A stretch of 64,000 bases of DNA from Vicingaceae bacterium (GCA_018402765.1 JAGYIE010000003.1:434001-498000), one strand, 5' to 3'; positions 24,843 to 34,687 are shown, numbered from the stretch's first letter. A program made the numbers and translations. Notes: a model not told the origin generated them from the letters alone.

Positions 24843-26192
24843 TTATTTTAAATTGGATAATTTCTCTATTTGAGTTAGAATGCTGTTAATAGTGTAACTT
24901 TTGGCTACAATTATTCCGTTACTATCTAGCAAATAATAAGTAGGTGTGCCTGTAATGAAATAATTTAGGAAATTCTCATCTTCATATCCTAATCCACTAC
25001 AGTAATGTTCATTCCACATAAACTCTTTACTGCCTTGATGGTAAGATTGAATATCAGTGTCTGCTGACAAGCTAATCAATCTAATATCATTTTTCTTTAA
25101 ACTATCTAGTGATGAGTTAATATTATCTATTTCATTTTGACAATGATTGCAACTTGTCTCATTAAAAAATAAAAGCACATAGCTACAATGAATAGAATCT
25201 AATGGATGATTAAATGTCTTTATTCCGGATTTGCCGAATAATAAGTCAGGAGCTTTTTTACCAATGTGCACTTTTTGTATCTTAGTTAGTTCGTTGCGCC
25301 ATTCACCAGATACACGACCCGATAAAATCAAAAAGTCTTCAATTCTTTCTTTATCCTTTAACCATCCTGCTTTACTACAAATATATAGTGCATCTTTTGC
25401 TAATGCTTCAAAAGGCTCTTTGTCTTCAATAGTAAATAGGTTAGCAATAATATCTTCTCCAAATTTTTCATGAAAGCTTGAATACGCATAGTATGCAGGT
25501 AAACAATTATTAATTAGCGAAAACCATAGCCCACTCGTATAAAGTACATCAAAATCTACGCTACTAATAAAATGATTTCTAATCGTATTAGTGCTGCTTG
25601 ACGTTTTATTTAATCGATAATCTTTAATTTGTTCTGAAGCCAATACTAATCTAAAGAATTTTGATTCGTATGAATTACTTTCTATGAGTTCAGCATAAAA
25701 CTTAGCATTATCATTTTCTAAATTTCTAATCTCATTAATTAAAGGGGTATAAAAATGATTATCTTGTTGATAAAAGCCCCGCAGACTATTTAGATATCTT
25801 CTCTTTTGTTTTAATATAGACCATTGATCATTAAAATTTTTAATCGTTTTATTACTCGATGAGTTTTCAACTTCAAAATCTCTTTTATAGCCATTGATGC
25901 TTTCAATAAAAATGGATTCTCCTGCAGTTACTATTATTGATGACTGATGTGAATTATTGCAATTATAACCAACTACATACTGACTAAATCTGCTTTTTGC
26001 ACGACTTGGTAATTCAAAACAACCATACCCTAGCGAGTCTAATTTAATAACCCCTATTGTATCAGTTACTGCTCCATAATAAACCCAAAGTTTTATTTCT
26101 TGATCACGCCAAACCGACACGTTAAATTCTAGGGTGTCTCCTTTACAAATCAAGGTTGTAATAAGAAAGGGTAAAAATCCTAGTATTTTCAT
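24843..26192 (-). CDS. TlpA-like periplasmic thioredoxin-fold protein
   Basis: This 449-residue protein has a signal peptide (MKILGFLPFLITTLICKG). An N-terminal region of about 300 residues is of DUF4369-like or helical character. A C-terminal TlpA/AhpC-type thioredoxin domain has the redox motif CNHC (348-351) in FFNETSCNHCQNEI and the cis-proline in TGTPTYYLLD (near 417). The expected role is thiol-disulfide exchange or reductant supply in the envelope. It lies 79 nt upstream of the TSP3-repeat protein start, on the same strand. Confidence 0.8.
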   Translation of the reverse strand: MKILGFLPFLITTLICKGDTLEFNVSVWRDQEIKLWVYYGAVTDTIGVIKLDSLGYGCFELPSRAKSRFSQYVVGYNCNNSHQSSIIVTAGESIFIESINGYKRDFEVENSSSNKTIKNFNDQWSILKQKRRYLNSLRGFYQQDNHFYTPLINEIRNLENDNAKFYAELIESNSYESKFFRLVLASEQIKDYRLNKTSSSTNTIRNHFISSVDFDVLYTSGLWFSLINNCLPAYYAYSSFHEKFGEDIIANLFTIEDKEPFEALAKDALYICSKAGWLKDKERIEDFLILSGRVSGEWRNELTKIQKVHIGKKAPDLLFGKSGIKTFNHPLDSIHCSYVLLFFNETSCNHCQNEIDNINSSLDSLKKNDIRLISLSADTDIQSYHQGSKEFMWNEHYCSGLGYEDENFLNYFITGTPTYYLLDSNGIIVAKSYTINSILTQIEKLSNLK

Positions 26193-26231
26193 CTAGCTTA
26201 TATAAATCAACTTATTAGTAATAAGAGATTG

Positions 26232-27377
26232 CTAATAAATTTGAGTGCAGTATAATCCAATGTCGCCATCCAAATAAGGATAACTTCCTCCACTTGCATA
26301 GATTCTAACACCTTTAATGTATTCTCCCACAGGGCATGTTGCAGTATGTGTTTGATTATCAGCTGTTACACCAGGCCCGTTTGCGTCAACATTTCCTGCA
26401 CCCAAATCTGTAGAATATCCTGGATTTACAGCTGTACATTGTAACTTCATATACCAATCAAAATAAATTGTAGAATATATTTCAATTCCAGTTGCTATCG
26501 TATTGTTAGGGCAAATGACTGTATGAAAAGTATTATCAGCGGTACTTCCTGAAGCAGCACCCCAAGTGGTAGCGCCTGCTGATGAGTAAACTACAGAATT
26601 GGATACATTTAATTCATCTTCCATAATATCTCCTGTTAATGTTAAATTCCCATCTAATGCAGTTGTTGAATAAGCCGATAATGTTTTAGCTGCATAAGGT
26701 CCCTTTGTTAATAAATCTGATCTATGATAGGCATTATCAGGTGAATTAGGACCATTTGAACCATTAACACTAGCGACTGGGGCCCAAGTAATGGCTTGTG
26801 TATTTGTACAAGAAAGATTAAGTTTAGACCAATTACCTATTAACGTGCCAGGCGATGAAGCAGTACCGCTTATTGTATAATTTACAATTGCAGATTGTCC
26901 TGCTGTTAAAGTAACAGAAGAGGTGCTTACACCACTTACAGTGTATCCCACAATTCCTGAAATTACTAAATCAGATGTTTGCAAAGCAATGGTAGCTGTG
27001 TTAAATGAATTATTAACCAGAGTTATTCTATATTGCGCTCCACTTAGTGCGAAGTTTGCATTGTACGTACCCAAGAATCCACCACAAATTACCTCAACAG
27101 AAGGAACTGTTGCACCATAACAATCAGTCCACGCTCCATTTTCATAACCCTTAATGCAATTTGTAGATAAGTCATAAACGATCATGCCATTTACAGGATT
27201 GGCTATGGAATCTGTAGAAGCTATTCTTGTTAGGACTAAGGCTTTGTTAGTACTTTCAATTTCCAACGATGAGCTAACCCCTATGGTCGTCGGATTATCT
27301 CCAATTTTAACTTGAGCGTTTATTTTAAAAGTGAATATGCTTAAAATTAAGCAAGTAAAAAAATACTTATTTTTCAT
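26232..27377 (-). CDS. Secreted repeat protein, paralog 1
   Basis: This 381-residue secreted protein has a signal peptide ending near TFKINAQ. The mature start QVKIGDNPTTIG and the following ALVLTRIAST, PVNGMIVYD and NCIKGYENGAW form the conserved N-terminal module often found in Bacteroidota tail-fibre-like or autotransporter-like secreted proteins. A beta-sandwich-like middle comes next. The C-terminal half has three repeats of roughly 50 residues built on DN-x-x-H and GI-x-IY with paired Cys, ending LDGDIGLYC. No T9SS sorting domain is visible. The function is unknown. It is a tandem paralog of the gene at 27442. Confidence 0.65.
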   Translation of the reverse strand: MKNKYFFTCLILSIFTFKINAQVKIGDNPTTIGVSSSLEIESTNKALVLTRIASTDSIANPVNGMIVYDLSTNCIKGYENGAWTDCYGATVPSVEVICGGFLGTYNANFALSGAQYRITLVNNSFNTATIALQTSDLVISGIVGYTVSGVSTSSVTLTAGQSAIVNYTISGTASSPGTLIGNWSKLNLSCTNTQAITWAPVASVNGSNGPNSPDNAYHRSDLLTKGPYAAKTLSAYSTTALDGNLTLTGDIMEDELNVSNSVVYSSAGATTWGAASGSTADNTFHTVICPNNTIATGIEIYSTIYFDWYMKLQCTAVNPGYSTDLGAGNVDANGPGVTADNQTHTATCPVGEYIKGVRIYASGGSYPYLDGDIGLYCTQIY

Positions 27378-27441
27378 CTGTGATTTAAAGTTTTTGTATT
27401 AATAATGAGTTTTTTTAAGTTAAGGTTTTTCACTAAAAGCT

Positions 27442-28590
27442 TCAATAAATGGGAGTACAATAAAGTCCGATATCTCCATCAAGCCATAGATTAGCGTAAA
27501 TTCTTATGCCTTTGATATATTCAGAAGCAGGGCAATTAGCAATATGGTTTTGATTATTTGCGGCGGTTCCAGGCCCTGCGGCGTCTACCAAACCTTCCCC
27601 AATATCAGTTGAATGTCCTGGATTTAATCCGGTGCATTGTATTTTCATATGGTCATCTAAGTACGTAGTTGAGTAAATTTGAATTCCTGTAACTATAGTA
27701 TTATCAGGACAAACAATTTTATGAAATTTATTATCTCCAATCTCTGGCGAGAATGCCCCCATTGTTGTAACTGTTCTAACGCCAGTTGTAGATGTATAGT
27801 AGCTTACGTTATTATTAACATCTAATTTGTTAGCCTCAATTCCACCATTTAGAATTAAGTTACCATCGAGATAATTCGATGAGTATATGCTAATGCCCTT
27901 AGCCGCATATGGTCCAGAACTGGATAATAAAGCAGTGTGATACGCATTGTCTGGACCGATTGATGAGGACGAACCGTAAACGAAAATGTTTGGCGCCCAA
28001 TTAACAACTTGATTGTTTTCACATGTAAGATTGAGTTTACTCCACAAGCCAGTCAAAGTACCTGTTGTGGTTGCTGTGCCACTAATTGAGTAGGTAATTG
28101 TTGCCGATTGCCCTGCTGCTAGAGTGATTGAGGAAGCGCTGACACTTGAAACAGAATATCCTGACACTCCCGAAAGGACTAAATCTGAGGTTTGAAACCC
28201 TACAGTGGATGAACCAAACGTATTATTAATTAATGTAATGCTATATTCAGCACCACTCAAAGGAATATTTGGATTATAAGTACCACTAAATCCTCCACAA
28301 CTTACTTCAACACTTGGAGTTGTAGCGCCGTAGCAACCACTCCAAGAACCATTTTCAAAGCCCTTTATGCAATTAGCAGATACATCATATACAATCATTC
28401 CGTTCACTGGACTAGAGATAGCATTAGTAGATGCAACTCTTGTAATAACTAATGACTTACTACTACTTTCAAGCTCTAGTGCAGAACTTGCACCCATAGT
28501 GCTTGGATTATCACCTATTTTAACCTGAGCAATCGTCTCCAAAGCGAAATAAAACGAAATAAAGCACATTATTAAATTTAGACTTTTCAT
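27442..28590 (-). CDS. Secreted repeat protein, paralog 2
   Basis: This 382-residue protein is collinear with its neighbour at 26232 throughout. It has a signal peptide, the QVKIGDNPSTMG start, the PVNGMIVYD and CIKGFENGSW segments, and a middle domain with VSCGGFSGTYNPNIPLSG. The same three DN-x-x-H repeats finish with LDGDIGLYCTPIY. The two proteins diverge at many positions, so the duplication is not recent. The 64-nt spacing and shared strand suggest one transcript. The function is unknown. Cysteines in the repeats may form disulfides at the surface or in the medium. Confidence 0.65.
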   Translation of the reverse strand: MKSLNLIMCFISFYFALETIAQVKIGDNPSTMGASSALELESSSKSLVITRVASTNAISSPVNGMIVYDVSANCIKGFENGSWSGCYGATTPSVEVSCGGFSGTYNPNIPLSGAEYSITLINNTFGSSTVGFQTSDLVLSGVSGYSVSSVSASSITLAAGQSATITYSISGTATTTGTLTGLWSKLNLTCENNQVVNWAPNIFVYGSSSSIGPDNAYHTALLSSSGPYAAKGISIYSSNYLDGNLILNGGIEANKLDVNNNVSYYTSTTGVRTVTTMGAFSPEIGDNKFHKIVCPDNTIVTGIQIYSTTYLDDHMKIQCTGLNPGHSTDIGEGLVDAAGPGTAANNQNHIANCPASEYIKGIRIYANLWLDGDIGLYCTPIY

Positions 28591-28930
28591 ATTTCAGTGT
28601 AATTCAATTTTTTTAATTATTTGAAAATAAAATAAAAGTATTTGCTTTAAGAGTGTTAAACTGTTAAGTGTTTATTTAGCTGGATAAGAAGTAATTAACA
28701 TGTATTTAAGAAATATTTTATACTTTAGTTCCTGAAGCTTAACTGTGTATTTAATATTCCACATACCAAGAATTAAAAACAGTTAAACTGAAGAAACATT
28801 GTTATTGCCAAATGAAGACTAGATTAATCTATTTAATCTCCTTAAACCATTGCAAATTTAGCTTTTCCTTGATCTCTATTTTGTAATTGACTAGCTAATA
28901 TTCTGTAGACTTTTTACGACAAAACTTAAT
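28591..28930. other. Intergenic region upstream of paralog pair
   Basis: This is 340 nt of AT-rich sequence. A minus-strand TAAATTTG (28853-28860) could be a -7 element for the paralog pair, about 260 nt upstream of its start, but no -33 TTG is at standard distance. No gene or terminator hairpin was seen. Confidence 0.35.
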
Positions 28931-30817
28931 TTATATCGAAGGAATTTTAACCACAATACATGCAATCTCACTTTTAGAATCTTTTAAAAGTACTTCAGCC
29001 TTTAAGTTTTTTAAGGCTATACTCATAAGTTCTAGCCCTAGTCGACCATTTGGTGAGATATATTCTATTAAGTGTAAAGTTGGGATGACTTCTAGTAAAA
29101 ATAATTTGTCATTTTGATCACAAAAATTGCTTACTTCTAAAACGATATTTCTATCCTTAATAATAGCATCTATAGTAATGTTTGAAGAATTGTGTGTATG
29201 GGTAATTGCATTGTATATCAAAGTTCTAATTATGGTTCCTAAATCTTCAGAGTTAATGAATACATCACCAACTTTCGAATTAGAGTTAATCTTTATCCCG
29301 CGAATAGCTGCTAATTCAGCATAGGTAGCTAGAATTTCCAAGAGGTAAGAGTCAAAATTTAAAAACTGACTATCAAGATTATGCAAACCACGCAATCCTT
29401 TACCCCAATAAGTAATTTGTTGCAAAGTTGTTTGAATAGATTTTGCAGATGCTACAAATGAGTTTTCAATTTTTATGAATTCATTTACTGACATATTTTT
29501 TTTTGCCTCATTGTAAATTTCAACATAAGTGATTAACGCATGGATTGCTCCTGAAAGGTCATGAGATATAACTTGAACAAGCTGTTCCCGTTTTGTAGCT
29601 AACTCTTTGTTTTTAAGAATTACTTTTTTTCTCTTAGCCATGAACACTAATAAAGTGAAAGCAAAAAACACCAGTAATATTAGTGCTACTATAAATAATG
29701 CTCTTTCATTTTTCCTTCTATTCAAATCATTTTCCAATTGAATTGATTTTGCTTTATGTTGAGCGGTTTCAAATTTTTTGTCTGCATAAACTCTAGCTTG
29801 ATTTAGTTCAAATTGAGCTATATCTTTGTAAAATTCAGCTCCTTTTTCAGAATAAAATAGAGCGCTATCTAATTGATTTAATGATTTATAAACATAAGAA
29901 AGTTCTTCCATTATAGATTTCTGTATTTTCAAAAAATATAGAATATTTTTTCCGGGAGTAAGACTTTTTGCAGAATGTAAGTAAAATAGTGCACTATCTA
30001 TTTCACCAATATTCGAATATAAAAATCCTAAATTGAATTTGTATGCATAAACATATTGATTAGATAAAACGGAAAGTTTATGTGCTTCAATAGCTAATTT
30101 TAAAGCATCAGTTATTCTTCCTCCAGCGTAATATTGAATTGCAAGTGCAGTATTGATAGTGCACATTTCAGCAGTGTCTATATGTTGTAACTTTTCCACA
30201 TAAAGTGCAAAGCTATCCAAAGAGGATTCGCTTAAAGTGATATTTTTTAGTTGCAAGTAGTCATACCAGACGATTGTTGCTTTAAGAATACTATATGGAT
30301 AATTAGTTTTGTTTTTTGAATCGTTAATTTCTAAAATGATTGACTTTAACCGATTGCTTATTTCCAATCCATTTTGAACAAAGCTATTTTGAAATATAGC
30401 CATGCCACAAAAAATCAATCCATCATAATCATTTAGCTCTCTAAACATACTGTAGCTGATCATGTGCAATGAATCGCTTAAGTATTGATCGTAGTCAGCG
30501 TATGCATTTCCATAAGCAAAATAGAATATAGCTTTTTGAATGGGACTACCATACTTTTTATTATTGTCAAAAATATATAAATCGCTTATTTCCCATTTAG
30601 TTTCACTCAATAAATAAACTAAAGCTTCATTAGCGTTTGTTTCTTTAAGATTATCCCTATAGGTTAGCAAATCAGCTTCTGATGCCGATTGTAACAATTG
30701 ATGATATTCTCTGAAGGTATTCTGACCAAATACATTTGAACTAAAAATCGTGCAGAGCAATAAAACAATACTTGACAACAATAAATTAACCTCAGAACTA
30801 ATTTTCGAACATTCCAT
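28931..30817 (-). CDS. TPR-containing sensor histidine kinase with degenerate ATPase domain
   Basis: This 628-residue sensor has a signal sequence (about 12-31). A periplasmic helical region of tetratricopeptide-like repeats (about 90-340) includes NLGFLYSNIGEIDSALFYL. A coiled coil and one membrane segment (373-393) lead to the transmitter domain. The H box is VISHDLSGAIHAL with H419. The N box is RTLIYNAITHT with N536. A G2-like GRLGLEL is at 591-597. The G1 box (DxGxG) is not visible; VSNFCDQND occupies its place, so ATP binding may be altered. The gene overlaps the response regulator by 20 nt, so the pair is translationally coupled. Confidence 0.83.
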   Translation of the reverse strand: MECSKISSEVNLLLSSIVLLLCTIFSSNVFGQNTFREYHQLLQSASEADLLTYRDNLKETNANEALVYLLSETKWEISDLYIFDNNKKYGSPIQKAIFYFAYGNAYADYDQYLSDSLHMISYSMFRELNDYDGLIFCGMAIFQNSFVQNGLEISNRLKSIILEINDSKNKTNYPYSILKATIVWYDYLQLKNITLSESSLDSFALYVEKLQHIDTAEMCTINTALAIQYYAGGRITDALKLAIEAHKLSVLSNQYVYAYKFNLGFLYSNIGEIDSALFYLHSAKSLTPGKNILYFLKIQKSIMEELSYVYKSLNQLDSALFYSEKGAEFYKDIAQFELNQARVYADKKFETAQHKAKSIQLENDLNRRKNERALFIVALILLVFFAFTLLVFMAKRKKVILKNKELATKREQLVQVISHDLSGAIHALITYVEIYNEAKKNMSVNEFIKIENSFVASAKSIQTTLQQITYWGKGLRGLHNLDSQFLNFDSYLLEILATYAELAAIRGIKINSNSKVGDVFINSEDLGTIIRTLIYNAITHTHNSSNITIDAIIKDRNIVLEVSNFCDQNDKLFLLEVIPTLHLIEYISPNGRLGLELMSIALKNLKAEVLLKDSKSEIACIVVKIPSI

Positions 30818-31430
30818 ATTGATTAGCTAAATGAAAAACTTCCACCATGCTGTTGGTATTTAATTTAGTGAAGATTCTAGACTTTTGTGTTGCAATTGTG
30901 CTCGGCTGCAAATTCATTATAGTGCAAATTTCCTTCAGACTTTTACCCTTCAAAAGGTGACCAAGGACCTCTAGCTCCCTGTTTGATAAATACGTAAAAG
31001 GGTTACTTGTACTTAACTTAGTCGGCTGTTGCATTACATTTTGTAGCAAGTTATTTGTTACGTATATACTTCCACGTAAAATAGAATTTACCGCAATTGC
31101 AAAATCTTCATCTCGGCTATTTTTTGTTAAAAACCCTCTAACGCCTGCGGCTAAATATTTTTGCCCATAAACTTCTTCATTACTAGCAGTGTAAACCAAA
31201 ATTAAAAGTTCAGGATATCGGTCAAGTATCTTTCTAACTAAGCCATGTGCATCTGTTTTTGGCAGGTGGATATCCAACACTAAAAACTCTATTTTGTATT
31301 GGGATAAAATTTTAATTGCATCTACACCACAGTTTGCGTTATAGATTTTCTCAAATTTTTGTGTTTTCCTTAACGTTACTTCTATCCCCAAAACAGTTAT
31401 TGGATGGTCTTCAACAATTAGTGCATTCAT
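30798..31430 (-). CDS. NarL/FixJ-type (LuxR HTH) response regulator
   Basis: This 210-residue regulator has an N-terminal receiver domain: acidic pocket VEDHP, phospho-acceptor D53 in LVLDIHLP, switch Thr in LVYTAS and Lys in GFLTKNS. A C-terminal LuxR-type helix-turn-helix follows with LSNRELEVLGHLLKGKSLKEI and STIATQKSRIFTKL. It precedes the TPR histidine kinase and overlaps it by 20 nt, making a two-component pair. The targets are unknown. The neighbouring secreted paralog genes on the same strand are candidates by position only. Confidence 0.92.
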   Translation of the reverse strand: MNALIVEDHPITVLGIEVTLRKTQKFEKIYNANCGVDAIKILSQYKIEFLVLDIHLPKTDAHGLVRKILDRYPELLILVYTASNEEVYGQKYLAAGVRGFLTKNSRDEDFAIAVNSILRGSIYVTNNLLQNVMQQPTKLSTSNPFTYLSNRELEVLGHLLKGKSLKEICTIMNLQPSTIATQKSRIFTKLNTNSMVEVFHLANQYGMFEN

Positions 31431-32162
31431 TACACAAATTTGACAAAAATATCTATTGATTTATGTAGACATTTATCGAATAAGTATACATTAATATATA
31501 AGGATATATTTGTTTGCTAAGACTATGTAGTTTATTTTTTTTCAATATGCGATATCTACGTTGTTCGATTAGAACTTCAAACCACACAAAATTTTACTAA
31601 ACTACAGACTTTAACATGCTTTTTTATAGAAACTTACTGTGTAAAATTTGGCTTTAATTTCAATTTTTTTTTCATTTTGTTCGCCATAATAAAAAGTGAT
31701 TGAAGGTTTACTTACACCCTAAAGTAGTAGAGTTGTGAGCTAATTGTATCTACTTTTATTTAAGGGGTAGAACTAATACCGTCCTTTTATTTTCTCCAAA
31801 GTTTATAAATCCTAATTTCTGTTGAGTGATTTTTAATTATTGATTGAAGTTTTCGGATACTTAAAGAATTTATTTTAAAAGCAAATTGAAGTGACAACTT
31901 CTAAATCAGCATTTATTAAAGCAATTTTTTTATCGAACAACAGTGATATAAAATTTTTTGATGAGTTATCCTTTTGTTTCTTCATCTAAAAAAACAGTTC
32001 ATTATTATATTTTACGTAAGTTGAGTCTATGGTTTTGAATGGAGATTCATATCGATTATCTTCTTAAACAAATTTAGTTTCGATTACATTTAGGAATTGC
32101 AAGCAATTATGCTAAAAATAAAAGGTACTAGACGTAAGAATCAAAAGGAGCAAAACCCGTTT
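31431..32162. other. Long intergenic region
   Basis: This 732-nt AT-rich stretch lies between the response regulator start and the TonB-dependent receptor end. A minus-strand TATTTTTG (31444-31451) is a candidate -7 element for the regulator, 13 nt before its ATG. A 31-codon ORF starting GTG near 31891 has no supporting context. I see no convincing gene, hairpin terminator or repeat. It may hold an old decayed gene. Confidence 0.4.
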
Positions 32163-34460
32163 TTATTGTTTATGTAAGGTATATTTTATACCTATAAATA
32201 GTCTAATACCCTGATTGGATGCATAAACATAGGTAGGATCAAAGGTTAGCGCATTTGGGTTGTTGGGTGTAGCAAGTGCATTTCCATTTGCATCAAATTC
32301 CACATTTTTATCAAATGGATCAAATGAGCGCGCAATACTATTGCTTGCAGGCCTAAAGTTTAGTAAGTTCTTAGCTCCTCCATATATTTCCCACTCTTTA
32401 TTAATGGGCTTTGTTAGTTGTATGTTTTGGATGCTAAACCAAGGAGAATATTCATTTCTATCATCTAATTCACCTAAAAGGGGTAAGCGCATTGGACTGT
32501 AAACATTTCCTGAATAGTTGAGCCGCAGATTCCAAGGCAAAACAGTGTATTCGATGCTCCAAACTCCGGTGAATTTTTCGGTTAAAAGTTGACTTCGTTT
32601 TTCTCCTGCTTCTTCGATTGTTACATCCATCAGTGTTGCACCTGCCATTATGGTAACACCACTTTTAAGTACAAGATTAAGATTTAGACTGGCTCCTTTT
32701 GAGATAGCCTGCCCTTTTAGATTAGTGTATATTATTTGATTGGGATTAGTGTCATAATCAGGAATAATCCTATTTGTAAATGAGGTATAAAATAATGATC
32801 CATCAAGATTTAGATAGCTCTCGTTTTTAGTGTAAATTTTTTGTATTGCATTAAGGTTAAAATTAATGGATTGTTCAGGTTCTAACTTTTCAGTAAAAAT
32901 TACTTCTCTTGATCCGGTGAGGGCTGCATGGTCCTCTGTAAAGACATTAGCAACTCTGAATCCGTTTCCCGCACTCAGACGTACAATTGTTTTCTCATTA
33001 GTGGCATTCCATTTATAATTAATTCTTGGAGAAAGTATGTTACCATGAATGTTGTTATAGTCGTATCTCAATCCTAACAGTATCATATTTTTTTCATTGA
33101 GCGTTATCTGATCTTGTATAAATACTCCAGGCAACTGAATAATTGACGGGTTATTTCCTGAACTATCTAACTTGAAAGTTGCACCTGTATTATCATCATA
33201 ATAGGTATGTCTGTATGCTGCACCAAGTAAAAGATTATGTGAAGGAAATAGCTGTTTATTCCAAGAGAGTTGACCAAATCCAATACGTTGGTCTGCCATG
33301 TAAACATCAGCGCCATAAACGGAGTTTTGTTGATGACCATTAGCACTAAACTGAAAGTTCACGTCCCCATTGCTTATCGGAAGTTGATAATTTCCGAATA
33401 CTTCCCATCGGCTTGTGTAAATACTTTCTCCATAGACAGAATCGCCGCCTCTGAATTCAGGTCGCCAATTTATATCTCCACCCCAACGGTCCTCGTATAC
33501 ATAGCGCATTCCTATATTAAATTGGCGGTTATCTTTACGGTCAAAGGCAATTTTATTGAAGATGGATATTCTGTCCTGCAGCGTAATATCTGTGAACCCA
33601 TCATTATTTAGGTCAAGAGGATTGTTATAATTGAAATAATTAATTCCAACTAAAGCACTTGCTTTTTTTCCTAATTTAAGCTTACCGCCAACATCAGCAT
33701 TGGTTTCTAGCCATGAAGTAGTGAATATATCAGCCGAGAGGAGCGGTGAATTGGTCGGTCTTTTAGTGATAATATTAATTAAACCACCCACTGCTTCTGA
33801 GCCATATAGGGTGGAAGCGGGACCTTTTACAATTTCGACTTGCTCGATTAAGTTAGCTGGAATACCAGTTAATCCATAAACAGTTGATAAGCCACTAACT
33901 ATTGGCATTCCATCTATCAAAACCATGGTATACGGGCCTTCTAATCCATTTATATGAATATCGCCCGTATTGCAAACACTGCAATTTAGTTGCGGTCGAA
34001 CACCATTTATATTTTGAAGCGATTCAAAAACAGATGGATTTTTATTATTCTCAAAGAATCTTGCGCTGTAAACTTCTACAGGAACAGGACTGTTTTTTTT
34101 TGAAATTTCCTTCATTGTTCCTGTAATTACCACTTCATCAATTGCTTTCCTGTCCTGATTTAGTTCAAAATTTATAACTGTAGTTTGTTTATTTACTATT
34201 ATTATTTGTTTTACTTGACGTTCAAAACCAATAAATTGAGCCAGTATTTTATAAGGACCCGCAGGAGCGCGGAGAATTTCAAAAGCACCGTTAAGATCAC
34301 TTACTGCTCCTATCTTGGTATTTTCTAAATATACATGAGCAAAAGGCACTACTTCTCCATTCGTTTGCTTTACTGTTCCAATAATGCTTCCGGTTTGACT
34401 CCTTGCTGAAGTGGTTAAAAATAGAATCCCTGATAGCAGTTTTAAAAGTTTTAATGCCAT
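32163..34460 (-). CDS. TonB-dependent outer-membrane receptor
   Basis: This 765-residue receptor has a signal peptide ending near TTSARSQ. An N-terminal carboxypeptidase-like regulatory domain (IGTVKQTNGEVVPFAHVYL) covers about residues 22-100. The TonB box region is DEVVITGTMKE. The plug domain contains LIDGMPIVSGLSTVYGLTGI and IVKGPASTLYGSEAVGG. A 22-stranded barrel ends FIGIKYTLHKQ. The plug has a Cys pair (CSVC, 160-163) before NTGDIHINGLEGPYT, a combination seen in metal/siderophore-type receptors. A DtxR/MntR-like operator at 34495-34512 suggests control by iron or manganese, so a metal chelate is the likely substrate (inference). Confidence 0.9.
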   Translation of the reverse strand: MALKLLKLLSGILFLTTSARSQTGSIIGTVKQTNGEVVPFAHVYLENTKIGAVSDLNGAFEILRAPAGPYKILAQFIGFERQVKQIIIVNKQTTVINFELNQDRKAIDEVVITGTMKEISKKNSPVPVEVYSARFFENNKNPSVFESLQNINGVRPQLNCSVCNTGDIHINGLEGPYTMVLIDGMPIVSGLSTVYGLTGIPANLIEQVEIVKGPASTLYGSEAVGGLINIITKRPTNSPLLSADIFTTSWLETNADVGGKLKLGKKASALVGINYFNYNNPLDLNNDGFTDITLQDRISIFNKIAFDRKDNRQFNIGMRYVYEDRWGGDINWRPEFRGGDSVYGESIYTSRWEVFGNYQLPISNGDVNFQFSANGHQQNSVYGADVYMADQRIGFGQLSWNKQLFPSHNLLLGAAYRHTYYDDNTGATFKLDSSGNNPSIIQLPGVFIQDQITLNEKNMILLGLRYDYNNIHGNILSPRINYKWNATNEKTIVRLSAGNGFRVANVFTEDHAALTGSREVIFTEKLEPEQSINFNLNAIQKIYTKNESYLNLDGSLFYTSFTNRIIPDYDTNPNQIIYTNLKGQAISKGASLNLNLVLKSGVTIMAGATLMDVTIEEAGEKRSQLLTEKFTGVWSIEYTVLPWNLRLNYSGNVYSPMRLPLLGELDDRNEYSPWFSIQNIQLTKPINKEWEIYGGAKNLLNFRPASNSIARSFDPFDKNVEFDANGNALATPNNPNALTFDPTYVYASNQGIRLFIGIKYTLHKQ

Positions 34461-34483
34461 GCCTTATTTTATTTTTAGAATGA

Positions 34484-34491
34484 CAAATATA
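34484..34491 (-). promoter_or_regulatory. Candidate -7 element of TonB receptor gene (TATATTTG)
   Basis: It is a perfect TAnnTTTG on the minus strand, 23 nt before the start. The palindrome just upstream takes the place of the spacer between -7 and -33. Confidence 0.45.
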
Positions 34492-34494
34492 AAT

Positions 34495-34512
34495 ATTTAG
34501 ATTAGTCTAAAT
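34495..34512. promoter_or_regulatory. DtxR/MntR-like operator palindrome
   Basis: ATTTAGA-TTAG-TCTAAAT is a perfect 7-bp inverted repeat around a 4-nt centre. The core TTAGaTTAGtCTAA differs from the classical DtxR/IdeR/MntR half-site arrangement TTAGGTTAGCCTAA only at one symmetric pair. It sits immediately upstream of the -7 element of the TonB-dependent receptor, where a repressor would block the promoter. Confidence 0.55.
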
Positions 34513-34625
34513 TAATAGTTGCGAAATTAAATTTTAGGCATAGCTAAATATTGGAAAATTCTTGATGATAGATTGCCTAAATATTGCTTGAATCGTTTCA
34601 TTTGATTCAAGATAGATTAGTGTAC

Positions 34626-34659
34626 AAAAAAACAGCCCAAGTAAATAACTTAGGCTGTT
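34626..34659 (-). terminator. Rho-independent terminator of decayed lipoprotein gene
   Basis: The stem AACAGCC/GGCTGTT extends with AAG/CTT after a C-A mismatch (34631-34659). A T run follows on the minus strand. It lies 29 nt after the pseudogene stop. Confidence 0.75.
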
Positions 34660-34687
34660 AATCGTTAATCAAAAAGATAAGCTAAAA

